This document shows, one piece after another, positions 8,310 through 17,013 of a DNA stretch of 64,000 bases (its first letter is position 1; every line of letters starts with the position of its first letter). A program made the translations under genes and the position numbers. Under the pieces are notes generated by a model. That model did not search any database. It had not been told where the DNA came from and worked only from the letters and a program-made list of their open reading frames with translations. The DNA lies in the NCBI GenBank assembly GCA_934567355.1, contig CAKTJC010000007.1:1-64000 (forward strand), given 5' to 3'. The stretch comes from an uncultured Oscillospiraceae bacterium (GTDB lineage: Bacteria; Bacillota; Clostridia; Oscillospirales; Oscillospiraceae).

Positions 8310-9223
8310 TCGGGCGCTTTGCCCCCACGCCCTCTGGGCGGATGCATCTGGGCAATGTATTCTCCGCCCTGCTGGCCTGGCTCTCCGTCCGCTCCCAGGG
8401 CGGCGAGATGGTGCTGCGGATGGAGGATCTGGACACCCTGCGCACCAGCGCGGAATACGCCGAGACCCTCCGCGCCGACCTGGCCTGGCTGGGACTGGAC
8501 TACGACCGGGAGACGCCGCCCCAGAGCCGGCGAAGTGAAACCTACGACCGGTATTTTGAGCGGCTGCGGGAAATGGGACTGCTCTACCCCTGCTACTGCA
8601 CCCGCAGTCAGCTGCACAGCGTCAACGCCCCCCACCTGAGCGACGGCACCTACGTCTATCCCGGCACCTGCCGGAATCTGACGGATGCCCAGCGTGCCGC
8701 CATCCGCCGCGCCCCCGCCTGGCGGGTGATGGTACCGGATAAGGTGTGGAGCCTTACCGACCGGGTGCAGGGCTATTATGAATTGAATCTTGCCACGGAA
8801 TGCGGCGACATGGTGGTACGCCGGGCGGACGGGGTATACGTCTATCAGCTGGCTGTCACCGTGGACGACGGCGAGGCCGGGGTCACGGAGGTGGTGCGGG
8901 GCATGGATCTGCTCAGCTCCGCCCCGCGGCAGATGTACTTACAGGAGCTCTTCGGCTTCCCCCACCCGGCATATTCCCATGTGCCCATGCTGCTGGCGCC
9001 CGACGGCCGGCGGCTGAGCAAGCGGGACAGGGATCTGGATCTGGGAGAGCTGCAAAAGCGCTTTTCCCCCGAGGCGGTCATCGGCCTGCTGGCGCACGCC
9101 GCCGGTCTGATCGACCGAAACGCCCCCATCAGCGCCTGGGAACTGGCAGGAGAATTCCGCTGGGATAAGATCCGGGGAGATTCCATCTGCCTGGACGCAG
9201 CAGGGGCGCTGCAGAATCTTTGA
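8294..9223 (+). CDS. gluQ: Glutamyl-Q tRNA(Asp) synthetase
   Basis: The enzyme is a truncated glutamyl-tRNA synthetase paralogue that attaches glutamate to queuosine in tRNA(Asp). The 309-residue length fits, as there is no anticodon-binding domain. The class I signature appears as PTPSGRMHLGN (11-21) and KMSKS as RLSKRD. A CYC...YPGTC arrangement matches the GluQ zinc site. The GTG at 8294 lies inside the preceding gene; a GTG three codons later is possible. The genome should also make queuosine or take it up. Confidence 0.88.
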   Translation: MAAVVVGRFAPTPSGRMHLGNVFSALLAWLSVRSQGGEMVLRMEDLDTLRTSAEYAETLRADLAWLGLDYDRETPPQSRRSETYDRYFERLREMGLLYPCYCTRSQLHSVNAPHLSDGTYVYPGTCRNLTDAQRAAIRRAPAWRVMVPDKVWSLTDRVQGYYELNLATECGDMVVRRADGVYVYQLAVTVDDGEAGVTEVVRGMDLLSSAPRQMYLQELFGFPHPAYSHVPMLLAPDGRRLSKRDRDLDLGELQKRFSPEAVIGLLAHAAGLIDRNAPISAWELAGEFRWDKIRGDSICLDAAGALQNL

Positions 9224-9470
9224 CCTCCCCTGAAAGGGGAGGCGGTTGGGTGTTTCCCTTGTAGGGGACGATGCCCACATCGTCCCGCAACCTTACGGAA
9301 CCGTCTGGTACGTTGAATGGAGCAAGAGAATGGAATGAAAATGTAACATTTCTCATTCAACCGGGTCATGGAAATAAACCGACCCGGCGCGGGACGATGT
9401 GGGCATCGTCCCCTACATTCACGTCGGGGTGCGCTCCGTTCAACGTACTCTTCACTAAATTGGGGACGGG
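9224..9470. repeat. Family A palindromic repeat, full copy
   Basis: The gap up to the next gene holds CCTCCCC/GGGGAGG and then a full family A unit. It contains hairpins GGGACGATG-CCCA-CATCGTCCC (9265-9286) and GGGACGATG-TGGG-CATCGTCCC (9391-9412). Between them are an inner CCGGGTC/GACCCGG stem (9361-9387) and the spacer phrase CGTTGAATGGA. No gene is seen in it. Confidence 0.9.
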
Positions 9471-9515
9471 GAGATTTCCATAATTCTGCATGAAAAAACA
9501 AAGGAGAAATTATTT

Positions 9516-10436
9516 ATGAAAAACAGGCCGATTCTTGTGGTGCTGGCTGCCGGGATGGGGAGCCGGTACGGTGGGCTGAAGCAGATCGACGCGCTGGGCG
9601 CCGGTGGGGAGGCCATTCTGGACTACTCGATCTTTGACGCCTACCGGGCGGGCTTCCGCACGGCGGTGATCCTGATCAAGGACGCCATCCGGCAGGACTT
9701 TATGGCCACCGTGGGCGTCCGGCTGGAGCGCAGCCCCATGGAGATCCGCTATGCCTATCAGGAGCTCTGGAAGCTGCCGGAGGGCTACCGCGTCCCTGAG
9801 GGCAGAGTAAAGCCCTTCGGCACCGGGCACGCGCTGATCTGCGCCGGGGAGCAGATCGACCCGGACACTCCCTTTGTGGTGATCAACGCCGACGACTACT
9901 ATGGAAGGGAAGCTTTCCGGACGGTTTTTGACTATCTGTCAGCCTGCGAGGATCCCCACGGCCACTGCATGGTGGGCTATCAGCTGAGTAAGACTGTGAC
10001 GGACAACGGCAGCGTCGCCCGGGGCGTGTGCCAGGTGGACGAAAACGGCTACCTGACCACCATCACCGAGCGCACCCGGATCGAAAAATACCCCCGGGGC
10101 ATCCACTTCACCGAGGATGGGACTACCTGGCAGGATCTGAGCGCCGACACCGTCGTCTCCATGAATTTCTTCGGCTTTATGCCGGGGTTCCTGACGGAGG
10201 CAAAGGCGCGCTTCCCTGCCGCGCTGGATAAGATATTGAAGGAAAATCCCCTGAAGGGCGAATATTTCCTGCCCAGCATCGCCCAGGCGCTGCTGGACGA
10301 CCACACCGCCACCATGAAGGTGCTCACCTCCCACGACCAGTGGTACGGCGTCACCTACGCCGCCGACAAGCCGGTGGTCATGGCCGCCCTGAAGGAAATG
10401 ACCGAGGCAGGGATCTATCCGGAGCCGCTGAACTGA
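9516..10436 (+). CDS. Sugar-phosphate nucleotidyltransferase-like protein
   Basis: The 306-residue protein has the nucleotidyltransferase N-terminal loop LAAGMGSRYGGLKQ (9-22), a PFGTGHAL motif near 105 and a VINADDYYG metal-binding block near 128. Family members transfer a nucleotide to a sugar phosphate in the cytoplasm; the sugar is not evident. AAAGGAG precedes the ATG. Related Clostridia proteins are usually annotated only as NTP transferase. It stands alone, after a repeat and before two very small genes. Confidence 0.8.
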   Translation: MKNRPILVVLAAGMGSRYGGLKQIDALGAGGEAILDYSIFDAYRAGFRTAVILIKDAIRQDFMATVGVRLERSPMEIRYAYQELWKLPEGYRVPEGRVKPFGTGHALICAGEQIDPDTPFVVINADDYYGREAFRTVFDYLSACEDPHGHCMVGYQLSKTVTDNGSVARGVCQVDENGYLTTITERTRIEKYPRGIHFTEDGTTWQDLSADTVVSMNFFGFMPGFLTEAKARFPAALDKILKENPLKGEYFLPSIAQALLDDHTATMKVLTSHDQWYGVTYAADKPVVMAALKEMTEAGIYPEPLN

Positions 10437-10501
10437 AACAGGGGGCGCAAGCCCCCTGCAGCTTTCTTCGGAGGAAGCCGCAGTTTTGGGAGGTATATCT
10501 T

Positions 10502-10558
10502 ATGAGCTATGAAATTCGCCGGGGTGCGGCAGAGCTGTGGTATGAGCTGGAATTATAA
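10502..10558 (+). CDS. Possible 18-residue peptide
   Basis: A short frame, starting MSYEIRRG and ending YELEL, has a good GGAGGT ribosome site ten bases upstream and stops 12 bases before the next small gene. It could be a leader peptide or a small protein. Only the spacing supports it. Confidence 0.3.
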   Translation: MSYEIRRGAAELWYELEL

Positions 10559-10570
10559 AAGGAGGAGACC

Positions 10571-10777
10571 ATGCCGAAATTTGTTCCCTATGAGAAGCTT
10601 TCGAAAAAAGAACGGCGAAAAATCGACGCCGCCCGGCGGACGGGCTGGGGGGAGCTCAATCCCGTCACCCGAAAGCCGGAAAACAGCCGGGCATACAGCC
10701 GCAAAAAAGCGCAGGCTTGGAAGAAGGATCCAAGCCTGCGCTTTAGACTGTCAAAAAAGGCCGTTGGCCTTTTTTGA
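10571..10777 (+). CDS. Small basic conserved-type protein, C-terminus in repeat
   Basis: AAAAGGAGG precedes the ATG and the frame encodes 68 residues, about 30 percent of them Lys or Arg. The core (VPYEKLSKKERRKIDAARR and NPVTRKPENSRAYSRKKAQ) resembles small basic proteins I recall from Oscillospirales genomes, with no known role. From about residue 45 the codons also form a perfect 16-bp hairpin, and the last ten residues are read from a family C repeat. The original stop may have been lost. Confidence 0.6.
   Translation: MPKFVPYEKLSKKERRKIDAARRTGWGELNPVTRKPENSRAYSRKKAQAWKKDPSLRFRLSKKAVGLF
10706..10744. terminator. Perfect 16-bp hairpin overlapping a coding end
   Basis: Arms 10706-10721 (AAAGCGCAGGCTTGGA) and 10729-10744 (TCCAAGCCTGCGCTTT) pair fully with a 7-base loop. 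It lies between convergent genes and could terminate from either side together with the adjacent repeat. Confidence 0.65.
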
Positions 10778-10996
10778 CAAAAGGATTGCAGTCTGCTGCG
10801 CGCACTCCTTGTCCGCCGATGGCGGACAACTCGCACTGCTCCGCGCTAAGAGCCGCCTTCGGCGGTTGCGCTCTGCACAGCGCTGCGGCGCTAGACTTGC
10901 AGCCTGTAAGGTATTATCTGCCAGGTACACGCCCCGGCAGATAATAATCTGACTTTATTTGCCGCCTGCGGGCGGCAAACTCTGCGAGGCTTTTTT
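10745..10996. repeat. Family C structured repeat, long copy
   Basis: The element starts AGACTG and carries TGTCAAAAAAGGCC/GGCCTTTTTTGACA (10749-10779), TTGTCCGCC/GGCGGACAA and TTTGCCGCC/GGCGGCAAA stems. It ends GCGAGGCTTTTTT, exactly at the stop codon of the convergent GH53 gene. It shares most of its sequence with 37131-37324 and its plan with 50584-50697. Confidence 0.85.
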
Positions 10997-12902
10997 ATAC
11001 CTCAGTGGGGTTCAGGAGGAAATCATCCAGGGTGCCCCAGGCGCCGCCGGGGGCGGTGATGCTGACACCGATGGTGACGGTGCCGGAGGTGCAGGAGATA
11101 TTCTCAATGGCGGGGTTCTGCCAGTTGACCCAGCCGTCCACGGTGAAGGGCTGCTCATAGCGCACGCCGTCGGCAATGGCGTAGAGCAGCAGCTGCTCGG
11201 TGCCGTCCGTGCCGCCGCCCTGCGCCTGGAGGGAGAAGGTATAGCTGCCGGGGCGCAGACCGGTGATGTCCTGCTCCACGGTGAAGGCTACGCTGTCGGC
11301 GTGCCAGAAGTGCAGGGAAATTTCACCGCTGAAGGCATCCGTCTTCTTCTGCTGAAAATCCACGGTGGGGGTTTCCTCGGTGATGCGCCACATGGAGGTA
11401 TCCGCTTCCTCGAAGCTGTAGTTGCGGACGTAATTTTCATCCACAAGGTTTACATAGCAGATGACCGGTGCGCCCTCTGCCCAGCCGGAGACGGGGTAGG
11501 TGCCCACCTCGCAGGCGGAAAGAGCTTCCAGATCGATCCCTTCATCCCAGCTTGCCGCCACCTGCACCCGGCTGCCGTCGTTATAGACGGCGGGGACGGT
11601 CGCGGGGAGCTGAATGGGATTATTGCGCTTCACCGTCACATACACCGGCTCCACGCTGTCCACTGCCAGGGGCGCATCCGCACCGGTGCGCACCAGGCAG
11701 AAGGTCTTCAGGGATTCCAGCGGGTGCCCTGCGGCATCGAACAACGCCTGATTATCGCAGGCGCTGCCGCCGTAATAAATTCCGGCGTCGGCGGGGTCGT
11801 AATCCGCCGCATAGGAGCTTGCCCAGCCGGAGCCGAAGCGCTCCCATTTTTCGCTGCGCGCCTCCCAGGTCTCGCCGGGGACACAGATCCAGCCCGGCTC
11901 CCAATAGAAGACGCCCACGGCGTACTCACCCAGGGAGGCCACGGCGGAGATCACATCCCGCAGCTCCCGGGACTGCCCCTGCACGGTGAAGGGATAGGGC
12001 TTTTCATAGGTGGGCTGGTCGCCGATGGAGTTGCTGTGGCCGTCGGTATCCTCCAGGGTATAGGCGTAGGAGGTCTCCGCCACCATCACCTTCTTGCCGC
12101 TGCGGTCGATGACGGACTGGAGCTTTTCCACCAGGTTCTCCAGGGTGCCGTGCCAATAGGGATAATAGGAAGTGGCGAAAATATCGTAATCCACCCCGTA
12201 GACCTCCAGCGTGGCTGCCAGGGTGCTGAATTTTTCGGTTTCAGGATTGGTATAGTGGATGACGATCTGAATATCGCCGTCCGTATCCCGCACGGCTCGG
12301 GCGGCGGAAGCCATCAGGGCATAGCGCTTGGGCACGGCGGTCTCGCCGCAGAAGCCCTTGGTGACCTCATTGCCGATCTGCACCATGCCCACCTGCACGC
12401 CGGCATCCCGGAGCTGACGCAGGCTGTCCGCCGTGTAATCGTAAATCGCCTGCTCCCGCTCTTCCAGGGACATCCCCTTCCAGGCCTTGGGCGCCTGCTG
12501 CTTGGAGGGATCCGCCCAGAAATCCGAATAGTGGAAATCCACCAGCAGACCCATGCCGTACTGCGCCGCCCGCTGCCCGATGGCAATGGCGGTATCCAGG
12601 GTGCAGTTGCCGCCGCCGTAGCCGTTTCCGTCGGCGTCGAAGGGGTCGTTCCACACCCGGACGCGGACGCAGTTCACCCCGGCGTCCGCCAGAATCTTCA
12701 GCATGTCCTGGGAATCTCCGTCAAAATCATAATAAACGACGCCGCTTTCCTCCAGCGACAGGAGGCTGGAAACATCCGTCCCCATCAGGAAGCCTTCCGG
12801 CAGGTCTTCCACCTTCTGCACCAGGATTTCCGCGCCCGCACCGGTGACGAACAGGCTCAGGCAGAGGGCAAGGGTGAGGAAAAGGGAAATGGTTTTTTTC
12901 AT
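10995..12902 (-). CDS. Secreted GH53 endo-beta-1,4-galactanase with binding modules
   Basis: The enzyme should cut beta-1,4-galactan outside the cell. The ATG at 12902 follows GGAGG and begins a signal peptide cut near GAGA (24). The GH53 barrel spans about 38-385, with acid/base Glu179 in GNE and nucleophile Glu276 in VAETS, and typical FHYSDFWADP and SYYPYWHG blocks. An Ig-like domain (about 400-475) and a jelly-roll module (about 480-635), possibly CBM61, follow. It is the last gene of the galactan operon. I call the C-terminal module from position and general pattern only. Confidence 0.9.
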   Translation of the reverse strand: MKKTISLFLTLALCLSLFVTGAGAEILVQKVEDLPEGFLMGTDVSSLLSLEESGVVYYDFDGDSQDMLKILADAGVNCVRVRVWNDPFDADGNGYGGGNCTLDTAIAIGQRAAQYGMGLLVDFHYSDFWADPSKQQAPKAWKGMSLEEREQAIYDYTADSLRQLRDAGVQVGMVQIGNEVTKGFCGETAVPKRYALMASAARAVRDTDGDIQIVIHYTNPETEKFSTLAATLEVYGVDYDIFATSYYPYWHGTLENLVEKLQSVIDRSGKKVMVAETSYAYTLEDTDGHSNSIGDQPTYEKPYPFTVQGQSRELRDVISAVASLGEYAVGVFYWEPGWICVPGETWEARSEKWERFGSGWASSYAADYDPADAGIYYGGSACDNQALFDAAGHPLESLKTFCLVRTGADAPLAVDSVEPVYVTVKRNNPIQLPATVPAVYNDGSRVQVAASWDEGIDLEALSACEVGTYPVSGWAEGAPVICYVNLVDENYVRNYSFEEADTSMWRITEETPTVDFQQKKTDAFSGEISLHFWHADSVAFTVEQDITGLRPGSYTFSLQAQGGGTDGTEQLLLYAIADGVRYEQPFTVDGWVNWQNPAIENISCTSGTVTIGVSITAPGGAWGTLDDFLLNPTEV

Positions 12903-12937
12903 GGGGAACCTCCGTTTCAAAGTGGGGGAACCGTTTT

Positions 12938-13687
12938 TTACAGCCGGCTTGCGATCACCGCCAGGAGCAGCAGATGGGCGGGATAGAGGCAGGCGAAGAG
13001 GTCGCGGGGCCAGGTGGGGCTGTCGTCGCCGTTATAGCGCTTCAGGACAAAATGGGAAATGGGAGCGGTGACGTACAGCAGGCCGATGAGGCTTGTCCAC
13101 AGGGTCTGCCTTTTGGGGTCGCCGCGCAGCAGGTAGAAGGCCGCCGTCAGCAAGATCAGCCCCAGGGAGAAGCCGGAACGCAGCAGGCTGCCCCACAGCA
13201 CCGCCGCCAGGACGATCAGCAGCTGCGCGCCGCGGCTGGCGGCGAACATCCGCAGGCCATAGAGCATGATATAGCCCACCACCAGCGAGAACACCATATT
13301 CTGCCGGGTCAGGTCAAAGGGCTTGCCGCTCATGGCCATATCATAGGGCACCTCGCTGAGGATCGCCAGCGCCAGCAGCCAGAGCAGCTCCCGCTTGAAC
13401 TGATCCGGCTTCAAAAACCGCTGGGTCAGCAAAAAGGCAAACACCGGGATGCTCAGGCCGCCCAGCAGCTGCAGCACCACCGCCCAGCTTGCCAGGATCA
13501 TCTTATCCGGGTCGCCTGCCAGCAGCTCCCGCAGCTGGCTGCCGGAGAGGGACTGCACATGCAGCAGCCCGAACTGCAGCACCGACATGCTGACGGAACA
13601 GCACAGCAGCGTGATCCCGGCATAGATGCGCAGAACATTCCCGTTGACATCAATATGCGGCAGACGCCGCTTGCGTAGCTCTTGCAT
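12938..13687 (-). CDS. TraX family membrane protein
   Basis: The 249-residue protein has about eight hydrophobic segments and the TraX-like phrase GGLSIPVFAFLLTQRF, with SEVPYD and late YPAHL motifs. TraX in F plasmids acetylates pilin; chromosomal Firmicutes homologues are thought to be acyltransferases of unknown target. It sits between the two GH53 genes in the galactan operon, so a role in deacetylating or acetylating sugars or surface glycans is conceivable but unproven. The ATG after AAGGAAG is preferred to the adjacent TTG. Confidence 0.8.
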   Translation of the reverse strand: MQELRKRRLPHIDVNGNVLRIYAGITLLCCSVSMSVLQFGLLHVQSLSGSQLRELLAGDPDKMILASWAVVLQLLGGLSIPVFAFLLTQRFLKPDQFKRELLWLLALAILSEVPYDMAMSGKPFDLTRQNMVFSLVVGYIMLYGLRMFAASRGAQLLIVLAAVLWGSLLRSGFSLGLILLTAAFYLLRGDPKRQTLWTSLIGLLYVTAPISHFVLKRYNGDDSPTWPRDLFACLYPAHLLLLAVIASRL

Positions 13688-13705
13688 CAATAAAATACTT
13701 CCTTA

Positions 13706-13770
13706 TGAAACCTCTGAAGAAATCGTCTGCGGCAGTAGCGGGTCTTTTGCCGATTTCATCAGAGCATCCT
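13706..13770. mobile_element. Short deletion derivative of the MITE-like element
   Basis: CCTCTGAAGAAATCGTCTGC at the left and CGATTTCATCAGAGCATCCT at the right match the two ends of the 63302-63464 copy, including GTCTGCGGC and GCGGGTCTTTTGCC, but the middle is missing. TA flanks both sides (13704-13705 and 13771-13772). The right TA is part of the stop codon of the GH53 gene. Confidence 0.7.
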
Positions 13771-14876
13771 TAAAAATCGCAGATCGTTTCCAGGGCGGGC
13801 AGGCGGTGGCCGTCATAGTCAAACAGCGCCTGATTGGCCCACTCGTTGCCGCCGGGGCCCGGCTCGCCGGTGTATTCCAGCGCCGCCTCCGTCGCCCAGC
13901 CCACACCGGGGACGGGGAGCCAGGCGGGCTCCCAGTACACAAAGCCCCGCCCATGCCCATCGGGCACGCTGCGGACGACCTGCATAAAGTCCTGCAAAAA
14001 CCGGCTCTGCCCCTCCGGGGTCATGGGATAGGGCACCTTTGCCGCCAGCGCAGGCTTCGTGGCCATGCCCTTGCGGTTTTCCGGGGCAAGCTGCTCATAG
14101 GCGGCGTAATCCTCCATGGTAAAGCCCATGGAGACCTCCGCCACGATCAGATCCTTGCCGTAGCGGCGGGCAATGTCGTGCATGTTGGCGCGCAGATCCT
14201 CCAGCGAGCCGTGCCAGAAGGGATAGTAGCTCAGGCCGATGTACTCAAAATCCGCGCCGCCGCATTCCAGATAATGGTCGAACCACCGGCGGTACAGCTC
14301 GTTGCTGCCGCCGTTGTCCAGATGGAGCATCACCGGCACACCGGGAAGGCATTCCCGCACGGCGCGGATGCCTGCGCTGAGAAAATCCGCCAGGTTCCGG
14401 TATTCCGGCACTCTGCCGTAAGGCCAGAGCATGCCGTTGCTCAGCTCATTGCCCACAGCCACCATGGCGGGGGCGGCATCCTGACGCAGCAGGGCACACA
14501 GCACATCGGCGGTGTAGGCATACACCGCCTGCACCAGCTCCGGCACCGTCAGCCCCTGCCAGGCCTTGGGGATGTTCTGCTTGCCGGGATCCGCCCAGAA
14601 GTCGCTGTAGTGCAGATCCAGCAGCCAGGGGATCTGCGCCTTTTTCAGACGCTTTGCCATGGCGAGGGTCTTTTCCAGGTCGTTGGTGCCTGCGCCGTAG
14701 GGCTTGCCGGTTTCGCTGTAGGGGTTATTCCACAGCCGCAGCCGCACCAGGTTCATGCCGCAGCGCTTCAGGATCTCCACGGCATCCTCGGCACCGCCGC
14801 CATCGTAAAATTTTCCTCCGTGGGCTTCGACCTCCAGGAGGGTAGATAGATCCATACCTTTGATAAATTCCGTCAT
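13770..14876 (-). CDS. Cytoplasmic GH53 galactanase
   Basis: The 368-residue protein lacks a signal peptide and starts directly with the GH53 barrel (FIKGMDLSTLLEVE). Acid/base Glu144 lies in VGNE and nucleophile Glu247 in VAEVS; HYSDFWADP and SYYPFWHG are conserved. It should degrade imported galacto-oligosaccharides. It is 368 residues against about 350 for the catalytic domain, so there are no extra modules. Its TAA stop coincides with the TA flank of a MITE remnant. Confidence 0.9.
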   Translation of the reverse strand: MTEFIKGMDLSTLLEVEAHGGKFYDGGGAEDAVEILKRCGMNLVRLRLWNNPYSETGKPYGAGTNDLEKTLAMAKRLKKAQIPWLLDLHYSDFWADPGKQNIPKAWQGLTVPELVQAVYAYTADVLCALLRQDAAPAMVAVGNELSNGMLWPYGRVPEYRNLADFLSAGIRAVRECLPGVPVMLHLDNGGSNELYRRWFDHYLECGGADFEYIGLSYYPFWHGSLEDLRANMHDIARRYGKDLIVAEVSMGFTMEDYAAYEQLAPENRKGMATKPALAAKVPYPMTPEGQSRFLQDFMQVVRSVPDGHGRGFVYWEPAWLPVPGVGWATEAALEYTGEPGPGGNEWANQALFDYDGHRLPALETICDF

Positions 14877-14927
14877 TGTGTTTCCTCGCGGGTGGGGTTT
14901 GGGGTGTGGCTGAGGGGGAAGCGGGGG

Positions 14928-15152
14928 TTACTCCGAAAAGTCCTCGAAATCGGTGAAGCGTTTGTGTATTGCTTTGTAGCGGATGCGGGCCAGCTCGTTC
15001 ATTTGGAGCACCTGCTCTTCGGTGCCGGTGAACTGGCAGCGGAGGCAGTAATATTCGCCCTTTGCGTTGTCATAGAACATGTCGATGTCCAGATCCCGCA
15101 GGAAGCAGGAGGGGCAGCGGTAATTCAGTTTGCCTTTTGCAGCTTGAGCCAT
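14928..15152 (-). CDS. Small zinc-ribbon protein
   Basis: This 74-residue protein has CPSC (13-16) and CLRC (36-39), which should bind one zinc. The rest is helical and charged. It overlaps the end of the upstream gene by 28 bases and lies in the galactan operon. It may be a small DNA- or RNA-binding protein; no closer family is recognised. Confidence 0.7.
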   Translation of the reverse strand: MAQAAKGKLNYRCPSCFLRDLDIDMFYDNAKGEYYCLRCQFTGTEEQVLQMNELARIRYKAIHKRFTDFEDFSE

Positions 15153-16951
15153 GTGGTGAACGCCTCCTTTTCTTTGAGTTTTCCGGTGCAGCCCAGGGTG
15201 AACATGGGGCTGAAGGCATAGCCTTCCCGGATGTAGGCGGCAGCCTCCCGTCCCTGGCCGGTCAGGCTGACCCGGGTATCAATGGGGGGCAGAACGCACC
15301 AGCTCTCGCCGCCCTGCCCGGCGGACAGCTCCCGGCACTTGTATTCATAGGGGATGGACTGGCTGTCCACGCCCAGGGTCAGGCTGGTCATATCCTCGGA
15401 ATATTCGGTGGTGCCGTAGCAGCCCACCATGTATTCGTTAATGGTCACCTCCGCGTCAGGGTCGGACAGCTCCAGCACCTTCCGGTCGATGCGGATGGCG
15501 CTGCTGCCCTCGGTGAAGGTGATGACGGTCTGCAGCTTGACGGTCAGGTCGGAGAACACGATCTCCACCGGGTCGAGGGTGAGGATGCGGTCACTGCCCT
15601 GCTGAGAGAAATGCGCCTTGGTGCGGCACAGGCACAGGTCGACCTCCTCGCCGCCGTGGCAGATCTTGGCGCTGCGGATGGTGCCCTCGCCGGCGTAATG
15701 GGTGAAGTAGCCCGCCCGGTATTTCTCCTGGATCAGGAAGGGATAGCTGGCATCCTGCACATGGGGGGTGCCGATGCCCACCGGCCAGTTCAGCTTCGCG
15801 GCATAGGGGCGCAGATCAAAGATCGCACCGCCCTGATCCATGTTGACGCCTGCCCGCATGTAGGGGTCGCAGTACCAGAACAGCTGCTTGTCGCTGCCGT
15901 AGAGGATGTCCCGCCACAGGGCGCACTCCGGCTCGGTGTAGGTCTTCTTCTCCCGGTAGTAGTCGGCAAACTCGGACATGGTCATATCCACCAGCTTGCC
16001 CTCTTTTTTCAGCTTGCCATAGTAGGCACAGCCATCCCAATAGGATTTTTTCAGCAGCTCATAGGGCGCTTCCCAGCGGCCCATTTTGTTCATCCAGCCG
16101 GGGCCGACGAACATCATGTTGTAGGCGTAGCCGTTGTTGAATTTGGCAAGGCTGCGGTACTGGTCGATGAGGTTATAGAGGTAGGGATATTCCCAGGTCT
16201 TGGTATCGTAGATCATGCCCCGGAGCACATTCTGGGGATGGGTGCCGAAGTTGGAGCCGTTGCCGTCGTAGCAGGCCAGCAGGTCGCGGCTCAGGTGGGG
16301 GATGGCGACGATGCCGCTGTCCTCCGCTTCGTTCGCGGCGGGGGCATGGGTATTCTGCCTGGAGGGGATCCAGGGCGCCCAGGGGCCGCCGTCCATAAAG
16401 GTGTACCAGGAGTTGTTGCAGGTATGGTAGGCCTTGGGACCCTCCTCCCAGCAGGTGGCCACGGCGCACTTGACGGTGGGGTACTCCGCCTTGATGAAAT
16501 TGATCAGGTCGGCGTCCATGTAGTAAGAGCCGGTGGATTCCGGATAGAAGCCGAAGCGCTCATGGAATTTCCCGAACACGTCCCGGACGATGGCCTTCTT
16601 ATCCTCCATGGAGAACATCCAGATGCAGAAGTCCTTGGTTTTGTATTTTTCCCGGAACTGCTCGCAGGGCAGCCCCAGCAGGCTCAGGGCGATCTCGTCG
16701 CCATAGACCGCGTGGTGCTCCTTGGCAAGCGCCACCGCCTCGTCGTTGAAGAGGCTGGCGTAGGTCATCTGGATGGTGGTTTTCAGCCCGTTTTCGTGGG
16801 CGCACTGCTGCTGGAGCTTGAAAATATCCAGGCTCTCCGTCAGCAGCGCCTTGCGGCCGATGTCCTCGGCCTTGCCCTGGCCGGTGACCTTCTCCGCATA
16901 CTCCGGCACCATCTCCGGCCGGTGAATGATGTTGACAACAAATTGATCCAT
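15125..16951 (-). CDS. Uncharacterised deacetylase/glycoside hydrolase-like enzyme
   Basis: The ATG at 16951 follows AAAGGAAAAG and gives 608 residues without a signal peptide. The N-terminal half looks like a (beta/alpha) barrel of the NodB/GH57-like type, with FGFYPESTGSYYMDADL, AVATCWEEG and IPHLSRD blocks. The C-terminal half is beta-rich like a GH accessory domain. It reminds me of the Bacteroidetes DUF3863/DUF3864 proteins, labelled glycoside hydrolase/deacetylase from structure only. Its place between ABC permeases and GH53 suggests action on galactan fragments. Confidence 0.6.
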   Translation of the reverse strand: MDQFVVNIIHRPEMVPEYAEKVTGQGKAEDIGRKALLTESLDIFKLQQQCAHENGLKTTIQMTYASLFNDEAVALAKEHHAVYGDEIALSLLGLPCEQFREKYKTKDFCIWMFSMEDKKAIVRDVFGKFHERFGFYPESTGSYYMDADLINFIKAEYPTVKCAVATCWEEGPKAYHTCNNSWYTFMDGGPWAPWIPSRQNTHAPAANEAEDSGIVAIPHLSRDLLACYDGNGSNFGTHPQNVLRGMIYDTKTWEYPYLYNLIDQYRSLAKFNNGYAYNMMFVGPGWMNKMGRWEAPYELLKKSYWDGCAYYGKLKKEGKLVDMTMSEFADYYREKKTYTEPECALWRDILYGSDKQLFWYCDPYMRAGVNMDQGGAIFDLRPYAAKLNWPVGIGTPHVQDASYPFLIQEKYRAGYFTHYAGEGTIRSAKICHGGEEVDLCLCRTKAHFSQQGSDRILTLDPVEIVFSDLTVKLQTVITFTEGSSAIRIDRKVLELSDPDAEVTINEYMVGCYGTTEYSEDMTSLTLGVDSQSIPYEYKCRELSAGQGGESWCVLPPIDTRVSLTGQGREAAAYIREGYAFSPMFTLGCTGKLKEKEAFTTWLKLQKAN

Positions 16952-16986
16952 TGGTCTTTTCCTTTCGAAAGGGATATTTTCCTGTG

Positions 16987-17010
16987 CTCCCCCCAAGGGG
17001 GGAGTTTTTT
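16987..17010. other. Intergenic stem-loop
   Basis: CTCCCCCC-AA-GGGGGGAG followed on the + strand by six T lies between the second permease gene and the next gene of the operon. On the operon's own strand there is no U run, so it may act as an mRNA end or processing point instead of a full terminator. Confidence 0.6.
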
Positions 17011-17013
17011 CGA

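Noticed and set aside
10959..12986. A 675-codon open frame on the + strand opposite the GH53 gene
   Set aside because: It is an antisense shadow of GC-rich coding sequence. The minus strand has a signal peptide, ribosome site and catalytic motifs, while the + frame has none.
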